Assembly: GCF_013778455.1 (NCBI RefSeq)
Contig: NZ_JACEHE010000026.1
Location: 1-64,000, forward strand
DNA from: Streptomyces himalayensis subsp. himalayensis
GTDB lineage: Bacteria; Actinomycetota; Actinomycetes; Streptomycetales; Streptomycetaceae
DNA: 64,000 nt
Direction: 5' to 3'
Shown here: piece after piece, positions 1-10,348 of the stretch
How the letters are laid out: every line of letters starts with the position of its first letter
Numbering within the stretch: position 1 is the stretch's first letter
Translations under genes and position numbers: made by a program
The notes under the pieces: generated by a model
Seen by the model: only the letters and a program-made list of their open reading frames with translations
What the model was told of the DNA's origin: nothing
The model's database searches: none

Positions 1-95
1 CCCTCGACGCCGCCGCAGGCGGCATCGCCAACGGCACCCTGATCCAGCTCTACTCCTGCTGGAACAGCAGCAACCAACGCTGGACCCGCACCTGA
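1..95 (+). CDS. 3' end of a ricin-type beta-trefoil (CBM13) lectin-domain protein (partial)
   Basis: The frame starting at base 3 is open from the window edge to a TGA at 93-95 and encodes about 30 residues. These include the lectin signature NGTLIQLYSCW followed by NQRW, a QxW-type repeat seen at the end of CBM13 domains. The 5' part lies outside the window, so the catalytic or carrier domain is unknown. The next gene, 31 bp downstream, also carries CBM13 repeats, which suggests neighbouring secreted carbohydrate-binding enzymes. Confidence 0.75.
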   Translation, partial: LDAAAGGIANGTLIQLYSCWNSSNQRWTRT

Positions 96-126
96 TGGGA
101 CCTGCCACAAAGGAAGGAGTGAATCG

Positions 127-1494
127 ATGAAGACCTACGGTGCGGCTTCCCCCGCCCCTCCACCAAGACATCGCTGGTGGTCCCGGGTCGCCGCCGTGGT
201 GGCGGCGACCCTCGCGATCGGCATGCTCACCGCGGTGAATCCGGCGCCCGCCGAGGCGGCGACGGTGGACACCAATGCCTGGTACGTCCTGGTCAATCGC
301 AACAGCGGCAAGGCGCTGGACGTCTCTGGCGAGTCCACCGCCGACGGCGCGCGGGTCGGCCAGTGGACGCGCAACGACGGAGCCAACCAGCAGTGGCAGT
401 TCGTGGACTCCGGCGGCGGCTTCTACCGGCTCAAGGCCCGGCATTCGGGCAAGGTTCTCGACGTGGCCGGCGCCTCGACCGCAGACGGTGCCGCGATCCA
501 GCAGTGGGCCGACCACAACGGGGCCAACCAGCAGTTCCGCCTGGCCGACTCCGACGCGGGCCACGTCCGGCTGATCAATCGCAACAGCGGCAAGGCGGTC
601 GAGGTGCAGGGCGCCTCCACCACTGACGGCGGCAACGTCGTCCAGTACACCGACTGGGGCGGCGCCAACCAGCAATGGCAGATGATCAAGCTGTCGTCCG
701 GCGGCGGCGGATGCGGCAGCGCCCCGACTCTGACGAGCGGTACCCACACGATCCAGAGCAGCGGTAAGAGCCGCAGCTTCATCCTCAGGGTTCCCGACAA
801 CTACAACAACAGCCACCCCTACCGGCTGATCTTCGCGTTCCACTGGCGGGGCGGAACCGCCCAAGACGTCGCCTCGGGCGGAACGAGCGGGAACGCCTGG
901 TCCTACTACGGCCAACAGGAACAGTCGAACAACACCGCGATCCTCGTCGCCCCCCAGGGCCTCGGCAACGGCTGGGCCAATGCGGGCGGTGAGGACGTCA
1001 CCTTCGTCGACGACATGATCCGGCGAATCGAGGGCGGCCTCTGCGTCAACACGGCACAGCGTTTCGCCACGGGCTTCAGCTGGGGCGGCGGCATGAGCTA
1101 CGCACTCGCATGCTCCCGGGCGAACGTCTTCAGGGCCGTCGCGGTCATCTCCGGCGCCGAGATCAGCGGGTGCAGCGGCGGCACCCAGCCCATCGCCTAC
1201 TTCGGAATCCACGGCATCAGCGACTCCGTCCTCAACATCACGCAAGGACGGTCCCTGCGCGACAGATTCGTCAGCAACAACGGCTGCACTCCCCAGAGCC
1301 CGCGCGAGCCCGCGCCGGGCAGCCGAACGCACATCACCACCACCTACTCGGGCTGCCGTGCCGGGTACCCGGTCCAATGGGCCGCGTTCGACGGAGACCA
1401 CATACCCGGTCCGGTCGACGGCTCCCCCAACGAAAGCGGCGTCGCCACCTGGACCAAGGCAGAGATCTGGAGGTTCTTCGCACAGTTCCAGTGA
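127..1494 (+). CDS. Secreted CBM13 lectin domain fused to a PHB-depolymerase/feruloyl-esterase-like hydrolase
   Basis: This 455-residue protein begins with a long actinobacterial signal peptide: RHRWW, a hydrophobic stretch, then a cleavage region near AEAA at about residue 45. Residues 48-190 form a ricin-type beta-trefoil with three QxW repeats (NQQWQF, NQQFRL, NQQWQM). A Gly linker leads to an alpha/beta hydrolase of the LpqC/polyhydroxybutyrate depolymerase-feruloyl esterase type. The nucleophile motif GFSWGGG places Ser near residue 318, and the catalytic His lies in DGDHIPG near 425. A strong ribosome site (AAGGAAGGAG) precedes the ATG. The likely role is extracellular deacylation of plant polysaccharide or polyester; the exact substrate cannot be read from the sequence. 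Confidence 0.85.
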   Translation: MKTYGAASPAPPPRHRWWSRVAAVVAATLAIGMLTAVNPAPAEAATVDTNAWYVLVNRNSGKALDVSGESTADGARVGQWTRNDGANQQWQFVDSGGGFYRLKARHSGKVLDVAGASTADGAAIQQWADHNGANQQFRLADSDAGHVRLINRNSGKAVEVQGASTTDGGNVVQYTDWGGANQQWQMIKLSSGGGGCGSAPTLTSGTHTIQSSGKSRSFILRVPDNYNNSHPYRLIFAFHWRGGTAQDVASGGTSGNAWSYYGQQEQSNNTAILVAPQGLGNGWANAGGEDVTFVDDMIRRIEGGLCVNTAQRFATGFSWGGGMSYALACSRANVFRAVAVISGAEISGCSGGTQPIAYFGIHGISDSVLNITQGRSLRDRFVSNNGCTPQSPREPAPGSRTHITTTYSGCRAGYPVQWAAFDGDHIPGPVDGSPNESGVATWTKAEIWRFFAQFQ

Positions 1495-1508
1495 CACGTC
1501 CGCACCAT

Positions 1509-1541
1509 GGAGTGGAGCCAGGATGATTCTGGCTCCACTCC
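1509..1541 (+). terminator. Rho-independent-type hairpin after the esterase gene
   Basis: A perfect 13-bp inverted repeat (GGAGTGGAGCCAG, with its complement at 1529-1541) encloses a 7-base loop, 14 bases after the esterase stop. There is no strong U-tract, which is usual in Streptomyces. Confidence 0.75.
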
Positions 1542-1677
1542 GTCGACGTCTACCGCAGGTTGGCGCTTTGAGCTCACACAGGATGAGGCTGACTTCTTCG
1601 ACCAGCTCCGTACCTACGACCAGTGCTACACCATCACGCACCTGGTGAACTGGCTGGCAGTCGCTCTGTACGGATAC

Positions 1678-1878
1678 GAACCGGAACGGCTCAACCGCGG
1701 GAGAGACCGGCAGGCCAACGCGGCACTCCATCGAATCGTGTACGCGCGTCTCCGGCTCGACCCCCGCACCCGGGACTACTTTCAACGGCGCACGGCGGAA
1801 GGCAAGACGCGACGGGAAATCGTCCGCTGCCTCAAACGCTACCTGGCACGCGAGGTCTTCCACCTGGTCCGGCCTGAG
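1678..1878 (+). pseudogene. IS110-family transposase, C-terminal remnant
   Basis: The translation contains ERLNRG, DRQANAALHRIV, DPRTRDY and KTRREIVRCLKRY, matching the C-terminal Transposase_20 region of the IS110 copies at 6103-6870 and 16246-17345. The N-terminal DEDD catalytic domain and the serine motif are absent. The preceding frame (about 1575-1677) is open but unlike any transposase and unrecognised. Confidence 0.8.
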
Positions 1879-1900
1879 AGCACACAGCGGTCTGGTGAGA

Positions 1901-2373
1901 ATGAAGCCCGTGGACCATCTGCTGCACCTCGACCGCACGCTCGACGAACTGGACCACCCCGCTGGATGCCTCCTGCCGCTGACGCGACACATCTGGTGCG
2001 CACCGTGCACGAGCTGCGGTGTGTGCCCTTGGACGAACTCCGTCCCGCGGATCTGCGCACCCTCATTTCACAGCAGGTGGCACTGCCCTACGTCCTTCCA
2101 CTCGCCGTGCGCTTGCTGATCGAGGAGCCGCTGCTCGACGCCTACTTCTACGAGGGCGACCTGCTGCTCGCCGCCGTCAACGCTCCTGCCTCGGCCTGGG
2201 CCCTGCTACCAGAGCTCTGCGCCCGGCTGCGGACCGTCATCACGACATTGCCAGAGACCACGGTCGCCGGCCTGCCACGCGGTGCCGCAGAGGAGCTCGC
2301 CCACTTCGTCACGATGCAGTCCGCCTTCCTGCGAGCCCCCGCGATAGGGGCTTCCTTGATACGTGAGGTCTGA
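1901..2373 (+). pseudogene. CdiI-like contact-dependent inhibition immunity protein, frameshifted
   Basis: The frame starting at ATG 1901 gives MKPVDHLLHLDRTLDELDH. The rest of the protein (DATHLVRTVHELR, LRTLISQQVALPYVLPLA, DAYFYEGDLL) continues in another frame from about 1965. Together they resemble the CDI immunity-like family of Streptomyces, which carries an FYEGDLL motif. One base seems to be missing near the GACCACCCCGC stretch at about 1955-1966. Whether the gene is dead or the base call is wrong cannot be decided here. The extreme C-terminus runs into an IS110-end-like sequence (ATAGGGGCT at about 2344) and may be foreign. Confidence 0.6.
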
Positions 2374-2376
2374 GGC

Positions 2377-2484
2377 GTGAGTGAGACACCGTCGAACACC
2401 CTGCAATACCGCTTTGACGGGCCAGAAGAGGCTCCCGTCCTGATCTTGGGCCCCTCCCTGGGTACCACATGGCACATGTCGTAG
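2377..2484 (+). pseudogene. pcaD: pcaD (3-oxoadipate enol-lactonase) 5' fragment, copy 1
   Basis: A GTG start gives 35 residues, including NTLQYRFDGPEEAP and GPSLGTTWHM, the N-terminus of 3-oxoadipate enol-lactonase from the protocatechuate branch of the beta-ketoadipate pathway. The frame then enters an unrelated TCG-TAG and stops. A full enzyme has about 260 residues or more. The break coincides with the junction sequence shared with 17496 and 39884. Confidence 0.7.
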
Positions 2485-2491
2485 AAACCGT

Positions 2492-3860
<1,369 letters not shown>

Positions 3861-3870
<10 letters not shown>

Positions 3871-4403
3871 GAAACCGTCCCACGGGCGTTCAGTTGGTCC
3901 GCGGAGTCTGCGGGACGCAGGGCGTGGATGCGCCGCAGTTCATCGAGGTTGTCGGCGTTGAGTGCGACACCGAGGGCGAGCGCCTGATGAATCTCCTCAC
4001 AGGTCTTGGCAGGCGAGTCCAGGACGATCATGGATGGCGCGAATCCGGCGGCGAGCGCGAGGCGCAGTTCGCCGGGGCTGGCGACCTCGCAGCCCATGCC
4101 GCAGTCGGCGAGCAGCCGCAGGACGGGGACGAGGGAGGCGGCCTTGGCGGCGAAGGTGTGCAGCACCGGGGCGTGGCCGAATGTTTCGCGCAGGTCGCGC
4201 ACGGATGCCCGGACACCGTCGGTGTCGACGAAACCGGCCACCAGGTGTGCGGGGCCGACCAGTCCGGACCGGACCGCCTCGCGGACGACCCGGTCCCGAG
4301 GCCCAAGGCCGGCAGTGCCGTGCCGTCCGGGCGCGTACCTGCTGCTGACGCGTCCCTCCCCTCGCTTCCTGCTCTCCCTGTTCTCCTCGGCGTTCGCATC
4401 CAT
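3861..4403 (-). pseudogene. PLP-dependent decarboxylase (diaminopimelate/ornithine type), truncated
   Basis: ATG 4403 follows a good ribosome site (GAAGGAGG). The protein shows the N-terminal alanine-racemase-like barrel of fold-type III decarboxylases: the PLP lysine in HTFAAKAASLVPVL, then DCGMGCEVASPGEL and LDSPAKT. Homology stops after HALRPADSA at about 3901, where the shared junction sequence begins; the frame ends at 3861. About 165 of roughly 400 residues remain, so the enzyme cannot work. It is divergent from the Lrp-type regulator at 4545, its likely former regulator. Confidence 0.75.
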
Positions 4404-4544
4404 GGGCGATCCGCGACCTCCTTCGACGTGTGTGGCCACCAGAATTGGCGAGCCTCGCGGATACGCCGCCGATACGCAGCAAACCGTCACTTCTGCCGGC
4501 TGAGTTGGGTTCATCTGTCGAGCAAGCACGTGGTAGAGAGAGGC

Positions 4545-5522
4545 ATGCCGCAGGATTCCGTCGATGAAAAGGACCTGGCGCTGATCAACGCGCTCCAGGT
4601 CACCCCGCGCGCATCCTGGGCCCAACTGGGACGCGCCCTCGAACTCGACCCGGTGACGGTCGCGCGCCGCTGGGAGCGGCTGAGCGATACCGGACTGGCG
4701 TGGGTGACCTGCGTGCTCGGCCCGGCGCTGCACAACGAGTTCTGCATGGCCTACGTCGAGATCGAGTGCGCACCAGCCCAACTGGACGACGTCGCCACAG
4801 CGCTGAGCGCCGAACACCCGGTCCGCTACGTCCACCACATCACCGGGCCGTACGGGCTGCTGGTCACGATCGCGCTGCGGACACCCGCGGAGATGTCCGC
4901 CTACCTGCGCCACACCGTCGGCCGGCTGCCCGGCGTCCGGGCGTACCGTGCGGAAATGCGGACCGTGGGCTACAGCGAGCCGAGTCGGTGGCGGCTGCGC
5001 AGCCTCGAACCCTCACAGCAGCGTGCGCTGGAGTCGGCCGACACCCGGCCCGCAACCGCGGGCGCCGTGCGAGTGGACGGCACCGACCAGGAGCTGTACC
5101 AGCTGCTGCACGAGGACGGCCGCATGCCGTACTCCTTGCTCGCCGACCGCGCCGGGATCAGCGAGCCCACTGCGCGCCGCCGCGTGAAGCGCCTGCTGGC
5201 GAACCGGCTGCTGCGACTGCGCTGCGAGATGGCGCAGTCCATCTCAGGGTGGCCGTACACCGCCGTGTTCTGGGCGAGCGTGCCGCCGGAGCACCTGGAT
5301 CCCACGGCACGTGCACTGGCCGCACTGCCGGACGTCCGACTGTGCTGCGGTCTGGCGGGACAGCGGAATCTGATGCTCATGGCCTGGCTGCGGTCGCTCG
5401 GCGACCTGCCGCGGCTGGAGGCGGCGATCAGCGAACGCTCCCGCCATCTCACCGTCGTGAATCGGGCCGCCACCCGCATCCGCTGCAACAGGCTCACGGA
5501 GTCGTCGAGGGGGAGCCTGTGA
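4545..5522 (+). CDS. Lrp/AsnC-family transcriptional regulator (two-module)
   Basis: This 325-residue protein has two HTH/ligand modules. Module 1 has the AsnC HTH (DEKDLALINALQ, SWAQLGRALELD, TVARRWERL). Module 2 repeats it (ELYQLLHEDGRMPYSLLADR, SEPTARRRVKRLL). Both are followed by the ferredoxin-like ligand-binding fold. ATG 4545 follows AGAGAGG. The long open frame upstream is the antisense of the decarboxylase, so I do not extend the gene into it. Two-module Lrp proteins in Streptomyces usually control a neighbouring amino-acid or amine gene, here the truncated decarboxylase. The 3' end overlaps the convergent DUF5753 remnant. Confidence 0.85.
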   Translation: MPQDSVDEKDLALINALQVTPRASWAQLGRALELDPVTVARRWERLSDTGLAWVTCVLGPALHNEFCMAYVEIECAPAQLDDVATALSAEHPVRYVHHITGPYGLLVTIALRTPAEMSAYLRHTVGRLPGVRAYRAEMRTVGYSEPSRWRLRSLEPSQQRALESADTRPATAGAVRVDGTDQELYQLLHEDGRMPYSLLADRAGISEPTARRRVKRLLANRLLRLRCEMAQSISGWPYTAVFWASVPPEHLDPTARALAALPDVRLCCGLAGQRNLMLMAWLRSLGDLPRLEAAISERSRHLTVVNRAATRIRCNRLTESSRGSL

Positions 5523-6078
5523 GCGCATCCTGGCATACCGCAATCTGGAGCACGCTTAGCTCTTTCGCGTCGGAGATGAACAGGCCGCCGCGCTGTGCCT
5601 CGTTGTAGGCGAAACCATTGGTGCCCAGCGGTTTCCAGCAACTGCATTGGGCCTGCCAGTCCGGCATGTGTCTCCCTGACCAGCGGCATGACCTGAATCT
5701 CGACGTTCCGCTGCTGTGCGACTTCGAGAACATGGTCGATGAGCCCCCTGTGACCTCCACCCCACCCGTGCGGCGCAGGAACAGGTGCTCCTCCAAGATG
5801 AAGCTGTACGCGGTGTTCGGCCGATCCCATAGCAACCGCTGCCGTTCGGCGCGCGCTGTTCACTGGGCCTCGACTAGATCATCGCCCAGCGGCGGCAGTT
5901 GGTTCTCGAAAAGCGTCCGCGCATACGCCTCCGTCTGCAACAGCCCCGGCACCAACCGGCACTCGTACGTGTACAAGCTGATCGCCGGGACGCGAGAGGG
6001 AGCGGCTGCCTGCGATGCACCCTGTGGGCGGCGATACCGATCGCCCGTACCCCCGACTTCACCACCAAGATCCGCCAA
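5478..6078 (-). pseudogene. DUF5753-domain XRE-type regulator, truncated and frameshifted
   Basis: In reading order the minus strand gives YECRLVPGLLQTEAYARTLF, then NTAYSFILEEHLFLRRTGG, then LIDHVLEVAQQRNVEIQVMP, then FAYNEAQRGGLFISDAKE, then DSVSLLQRMR. These are consecutive parts of the DUF5753 domain of helix-turn-helix regulators, but they lie in different frames, so at least three frame changes exist. The N-terminal HTH is missing where the IS110 fragment begins at about 6100. Intact homologues usually stand next to a DUF397 gene; none is present here. Confidence 0.8.
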
Positions 6079-6102
6079 GCCGTCGTGTCCCAGAGCCGTT
6101 AA

Positions 6103-6870
6103 CTCGATGCCCAGAGCGCGGCCCGGTCGGTGCTGAGCGGGCGGGCGCGTGCCCAGGCCAAGTCGGGCGATGGACCGGTGGAGATCGCTCGGATGTACAG
6201 GCTCGCCAAGGGGTCGGCGGTCAAGGCGCGCACCCAGGCGATCTATCAGCTCAAGGCTGCCCTCGTCAGTGCCGACCCGAACCTGCGGGAAGAACTGGCC
6301 GTGCTGGGCAATGCAGAACTCTTCCGTACCTGCTTACGGCTCGCCGACGACAGCGAGAACGACGAGGACGGTGAAGAGGTGGTGCTGCAGGCCACCCGCA
6401 TCACCCTGTGTCTGCTGGCCCAGCGCGTCGGACAGCTCACCGAGCAGATCCGGGACTTGGAAGGCCGCCTGGCACGGCTCGTGGAACGCCACGCGCCGCA
6501 GCTACTCGCTGTGGTGGGTATCGGTCCGGACACGGCCGTCACTTTGCTGGTCACGGTGGGGGACAACCCGGAACGCCTGGGCAGTGAGGCGTCCTTCGCC
6601 GCGCTGTGCGGGGTCAGCCCTGTCGAGCGTTCCTCGGGCAGTCGGCAGTACCGTCGCCTCAACCGTGGCGGCGACCGGCAGGCCAACGCCGCCCTGCACC
6701 GGATCGTGCAGACCCGCCTGCGCGTCGACCCACGCACCCAGGACTACTACGAACGCCGTATCAAGGAGGGCAAGACCCGACGCGAAATTGTCCGATGTCT
6801 CAAACGCTACGCTGCCCGGGAGGTCTTCCACCTGGTCAGGCCCACAGTCAAAACCCACGTTATAGGGGCA
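6103..6870 (+). pseudogene. IS110-family transposase lacking its N-terminal DEDD domain
   Basis: The open frame matches the copy at 16246 from DAQ..AAR onward: GRARAQAKSGDGPVEIARMY, QLKAALVSADPNLREELA, VVGIGPDTAVTLL, LCGVSPVERSSGSRQYRRLN and the terminal KTRREIVRCLKRY. The first 110 or so residues with the RuvC-like acidic residues are gone, so it cannot transpose. The 3' end (GTTATAGGGGCAGT at about 6861) is the element terminus and supplies the stop codon of the convergent metallophosphoesterase gene. Confidence 0.85.
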
Positions 6871-8086
6871 GTGTGGGGGGCCGCTGCGGGGAGCGGAGTA
6901 CGAGCAGGGTGATCTCGCTGGGGGCGAAGACGCGGAACGGCGGGCCCCAGAAACCGGTGCCGCGGCTGGTGTAGAGGAGGGTGCGGGTGCCGTGGCGGCT
7001 GAGGCCGGCGACGGCGGGCTGGTCGATGCGGACGAGGTGGTGGAAGGGCCAGATCTGGCCGCCGTGGGTGTGGCCGGAGAGTTGGAGGTCGATGCCGCCT
7101 GCTGCGGCCCGGTCGACGAACTTGGGCTGGTGGGCCAGGAGCAGGACGGGCAGGTCGGGGTCGGCGCCGTTCAGGGCTCCGGCGAGGTGGGCGCGGTGGC
7201 CGGCCAGGCCGGAGGACTCGGCGGTGACGTCATCCACGCCGGCGACCACAAGGGTGTCGCCGCCGCGTTCGAGCAGCAGATGACGGTTGCGCAGCGGCTC
7301 CCAACCCAGCTCGTCCATCAGGTCGACCCAGCCCTGGGCCTCGCTGTAGTACTCGTGGTTTCCGGTGACGTAGACCCGGGCCCGGGTGGCCTGCACGGTG
7401 CCGAGCGGAGCGGCCTGGGGGCGGCGGCGTTCGGCCGTGCCGTCCGCGATGTCGCCGGTGTGGCAGACCAGGTCGGCGTCCAGGGTGTTGACCTTCGCGC
7501 AGACCCGCGCCGACCAGCGGGCGCGGTCGAGCGGGCCGTAGTGGGTGTCGGTGATGAGGACGACGCGAGTGCCGTCCAATCCGGCTCCCAGGCGCGGGAG
7601 TTGTACGTCGAGGTGGCGCACCCGTGGCACCCGGCGGGCCTCGGCGTACCCCCAGGCGAGCAGCACGGCGGCTACGCCGAGGACCGTCCAAGTGACGATC
7701 CGGGCCCGGGTCTGACCGTCGCCTACGCCGGCCACGCTCAGGGCGAGGCGCAGCAGGACGCCGAGCAGGACGGACCAGGTGAACAGCACCCAGCTGGTCC
7801 CAAGGAGGGTGTCTCCGACGATCGCCGCCCAGTCCTGCTGCCGTCGGCCGTGGCCGCGCACCATCGCGAGCGGCATAGCGATCAGACCGAGGACGAACAG
7901 GGCTGTGCCGCCTATCGCCACGGGGAGCGGCCAGTGCTGGCCGGCGTGCAGCAGCACCCAGCAGGGCACGGTCCACAGCAGGACGGGGGCGATCAAAGGG
8001 ATGTAGCGCATCACGCGGCGCAGTCGGCCCTGCTGGGTCGCATGCGCCGCACCGTCCGCGGCTCGGGCTTCGCTGGTGGCGGTCAC
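6860..8086 (-). CDS. Membrane-anchored calcineurin-type metallophosphoesterase
   Basis: This is a membrane phosphoesterase of about 408 residues. Four hydrophobic helices occupy the first 150 residues. The metal-binding signature motifs follow in order: DTHYGP, GDIADG, GNHEYY, LLAHQPK and SGHTHGGQ. GTG 8086 follows AAAAGGGGAAG at good spacing; an upstream in-frame start at 8128 is less likely. The last residues (QRPPTLPL, stop TAA) are encoded by the end of the neighbouring IS110 remnant, so the natural C-terminus was replaced by a short tail. All catalytic motifs are intact and activity is plausible. The substrate is unknown. Confidence 0.85.
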   Translation of the reverse strand: MTATSEARAADGAAHATQQGRLRRVMRYIPLIAPVLLWTVPCWVLLHAGQHWPLPVAIGGTALFVLGLIAMPLAMVRGHGRRQQDWAAIVGDTLLGTSWVLFTWSVLLGVLLRLALSVAGVGDGQTRARIVTWTVLGVAAVLLAWGYAEARRVPRVRHLDVQLPRLGAGLDGTRVVLITDTHYGPLDRARWSARVCAKVNTLDADLVCHTGDIADGTAERRRPQAAPLGTVQATRARVYVTGNHEYYSEAQGWVDLMDELGWEPLRNRHLLLERGGDTLVVAGVDDVTAESSGLAGHRAHLAGALNGADPDLPVLLLAHQPKFVDRAAAGGIDLQLSGHTHGGQIWPFHHLVRIDQPAVAGLSRHGTRTLLYTSRGTGFWGPPFRVFAPSEITLLVLRSPQRPPTLPL

Positions 8087-8129
8087 GCTTCCCCTTTTCT
8101 CAAGTAACCAGACTGCCGACGCGCGCACT

Positions 8130-8545
8130 GTATCCGGTCGCCCTGGGGGACGTCTTGCCGATCATTGATGCCCATTTCATCGGCAACGTGCGCGACAGGG
8201 TGACCGGCCGGGACCCGATCGATCAGGTGTCGTTGGCCGTGCACCTTCCGCTGGGCCGGTTCTGTCGACGGCCACGAAATCCAGAGTGACATAAGGTGCA
8301 CGCGCAAAAAGGGGAGATTTCCTTCCTGGAATAAATCCTCCTGGGGTAAGGCACTCCCCCTGAGGGAACGACCGGGCGGACCTTCGGCTGGCTCATGTGT
8401 CAAAGACCTTCGACCGCGACTACGAGACACACCCTCACCGCTCCGAGGCCATAATCCACGTCGAGATGATCGACCTCATAGGCCGACGACTGACCCGAGA
8501 ATCCGCCAAGAACTGGCGCCACCTGACTATTCGAACCAAAGATGC
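8130..8545. other. Gene-poor stretch
   Basis: No coding region I can support. Open frames here lack recognisable domains and ribosome sites. The sequence is less GC-rich in places (about 8300-8350) and may be the upstream region of the metallophosphoesterase gene. Confidence 0.4.
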
Positions 8546-8586
8546 CCGCCGGGGCAGAACACTCTTTGAGCGTTCTGCCCCGGCGG
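8546..8586 (-). terminator. Strong hairpin after the hydrolase remnant
   Basis: A 15-bp perfect inverted repeat (CCGCCGGGGCAGAAC with its complement at 8572-8586) has an inner CTC-TTT-GAG helix. It lies just beyond the stop of the minus-strand hydrolase fragment (8596). Confidence 0.8.
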
Positions 8587-8595
8587 CGCGCTTGG

Positions 8596-8778
8596 CTACT
8601 TCAGATTGCTCCGGAAGAACGTGGCCAACTTGTCGAACGGGATGGGGTTGACGCGATCGTAGAGATCCACGTGACCGGCGCCAGGCACAACCACTCGTTC
8701 CTTGGGCTCACCGGCAAGCCGGTAAGCCTCTTCAGTGAACTCCCTGGAATGGGCGTTCTCGCCCAGCGCAGGTTGCAC
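8596..8778 (-). pseudogene. Alpha/beta hydrolase, C-terminal fragment
   Basis: Sixty residues ending at a stop at 8596 contain GENAHSREFTEEAYRLAGEP, GAGHVDLYDRV with the catalytic His, and FDKLATFFRSNL. This is the C-terminus of the dienelactone-hydrolase/DUF-type alpha/beta hydrolases common in actinobacteria. The nucleophile half is missing; upstream sequence belongs to a moaA fragment. Confidence 0.75.
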
Positions 8779-8837
8779 CGGTCGGTCAAGGAGACTCTCA
8801 GGTCGGTGGCCACGCGGCCGTCGGTGTCGATGAGCAC
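8766..8837 (-). pseudogene. moaA: moaA (GTP 3',8-cyclase) N-terminal fragment
   Basis: From ATG 8837 the frame reads LIDTDGRVATDLRVSLTDRC then NLR, the signature N-terminus of MoaA, the radical SAM enzyme of molybdopterin synthesis. It is cut before the second and third cluster cysteines and joined to the hydrolase fragment in another frame. It is a relic, not a gene. Confidence 0.7.
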
Positions 8838-8997
8838 GTGGGCCGCCGCAATCTGAGATCTCTACCGAACCCGGGGCGGTTCATTATCCCGACGCCCCGG
8901 CGTTTGTAGACAGCGGTGACCAGGTGATGTCCGCGGGGACTTCGGCTTCGGCGGCAAGCGACGGGCGGCGCGGACCCACGGGCCGAACGCGCAGCGC

Positions 8998-9355
8998 GAT
9001 GCCGTATTTCGAACGGCCCGTCGCTCGCGCGCGACAAGCGAAGGCGACGGAGTTGGTCGAGCGGCTGGTCGCCGAGGGGCGTGTCCGTCATGCCGAGCCC
9101 AATGACGACGAGGTCGCGGAATGGCGGCGCGTCGTCTACTACGCGAAGCGACACGGCGTGGAACGGTAGGGGAAGCGCATCTCCCGACCCCCACGCGACT
9201 GGGTTCCCTTCAATCGGCCGTGGCTGCGCTCAGGGACGACGAGGAGCGGTTGGTGATTCCGCCCGTGCTCCGCCGCCGGTCGCTCCTGATTCCGCAGGCA
9301 CTGGCCGCCGAGGGGGTTCGGCGAGGGCACGGGGTACGGAAAGGCCGGTCAGGCG
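8998..9355 (+). pseudogene. Degenerate fragment of an unnamed actinobacterial protein
   Basis: Two consecutive pieces in different frames look like parts of one protein. ATELVERLVAEGRVRHAEPN with EVAEWRRVVYYAKRHG (8998-9169) is followed by LQSAVAALRDDEERLVIPP and RRRSLLIPQALAAEGVRRGH (about 9208-9330). The pattern resembles long hypothetical proteins of Streptomyces mobile regions. I cannot give a function. Confidence 0.45.
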
Positions 9356-9385
9356 CTGGGCCTTATTACGGCGGCTGGGCAGATG

Positions 9386-9823
9386 AGACGGACCGGGCGC
9401 GCCCAGGCTCGAAGCTGCGGAACTTCGCGTGCGTGTGTCCGCCAGCTGGGTGGTGCGGCCCGTCCTGCTCAGACGCCGAGCGCGCGGGCGGCGTACGAGG
9501 AGAAGTCATGGGACGGGGACGGGGCGGGGTCCGGGGGGGAGTCCCAGGAGACGGGCAGCGGCCGACGTGGCGTCCTGGGTGAACAGAGCGCAGGCCAGCG
9601 GGAGGGCCAGGTGGTCAGGGGACGGGGCCGGTGATGTGCCGGGCGTGGGTCGTTCGGGTTCACCATGCATGAGGGAAGCGTCGCCGGTGGCGGTGGAGAG
9701 GTGACGGAGCGCGGCTCCACGCCCGTGGCACCACTCGTACGGCCGAACGCTTCGTGCACGCACACATGCCGCGCACGCCTACGGCCCAGCCTGCCCACCC
9801 TGCTCGTGGGCCGCCTGTACCGC
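9386..9823. other. Unassigned stretch between two remnants
   Basis: Several short frames overlap here on both strands. None has a convincing start, domain or continuous codon bias. I see no RNA gene or strong hairpin. It is probably decayed coding DNA. Confidence 0.35.
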
Positions 9824-10345
9824 TCACTGCACCCACTCGTCGGCGCGGGGCGGTTGGGACGGTGAGCGGACTTCCTGTCCCCTCGCGACGACGAGGCGCA
9901 GGGCCCGCAGGGCCGTGACGTCGTGCAGCGGGTCGCCCTCGACCGCGATGAGGTCGGCGCGCAGGCCGGGTCCGATCCGGCCGGTCAGCGTCTCGACGCG
10001 CAGGGCGCGGGCCGCGCGGGACGTCGCCGCCTCCAGGATCTCCGCGGGCGGCAGACCGAGCCGGGCCATGCCGATCAGGCCCTCGACGTACGCGTGGTGG
10101 GGCGCGCCGTCCGTGCCCGCATCGGTGCCCGCGACGACGAGGACGCCCTGCCGGTGCAGGGCTGGCAGGGCAGGCAGCTGGCGCGGGTCGCGTCGGTCCC
10201 AGCGCTCGGTGAAACGGACGCTGATGGTCGGACAGACGTGGACGCCGTTCGCGGCGAGCCGGCGCATGAGGCCGTGATCCGGGACGATCGCGCCGGACGC
10301 GTCGAGGAAACTGCAGTGCTCGATGGTGTGCACCCCGGCCCGTAG
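9824..10345 (-). pseudogene. Amidohydrolase (imidazolonepropionase-like), C-terminal fragment
   Basis: The minus frame ending at 9824 encodes AGVHTIEHCSFLDASG (metal-ligand His), then GVLVVAGTDAGTDG (catalytic Asp), PPAEILEAATSRAARAL and the terminal GLRADLIAVEGDPLHD beta-sandwich strand. These are typical of amidohydrolase-family metal enzymes. The N-terminal HxH half is missing and is replaced by an AfsR-type fragment on the other strand at about 10346. Confidence 0.8.
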
Positions 10346-10348
10346 GTG

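Noticed and set aside
1507..1677. ORF start at 1507 reading through to 2373
   Set aside because: Its first codons lie inside the esterase terminator hairpin, there is no ribosome site, and the frame joins two unrelated fragments (IS110 tail and CdiI-like gene).
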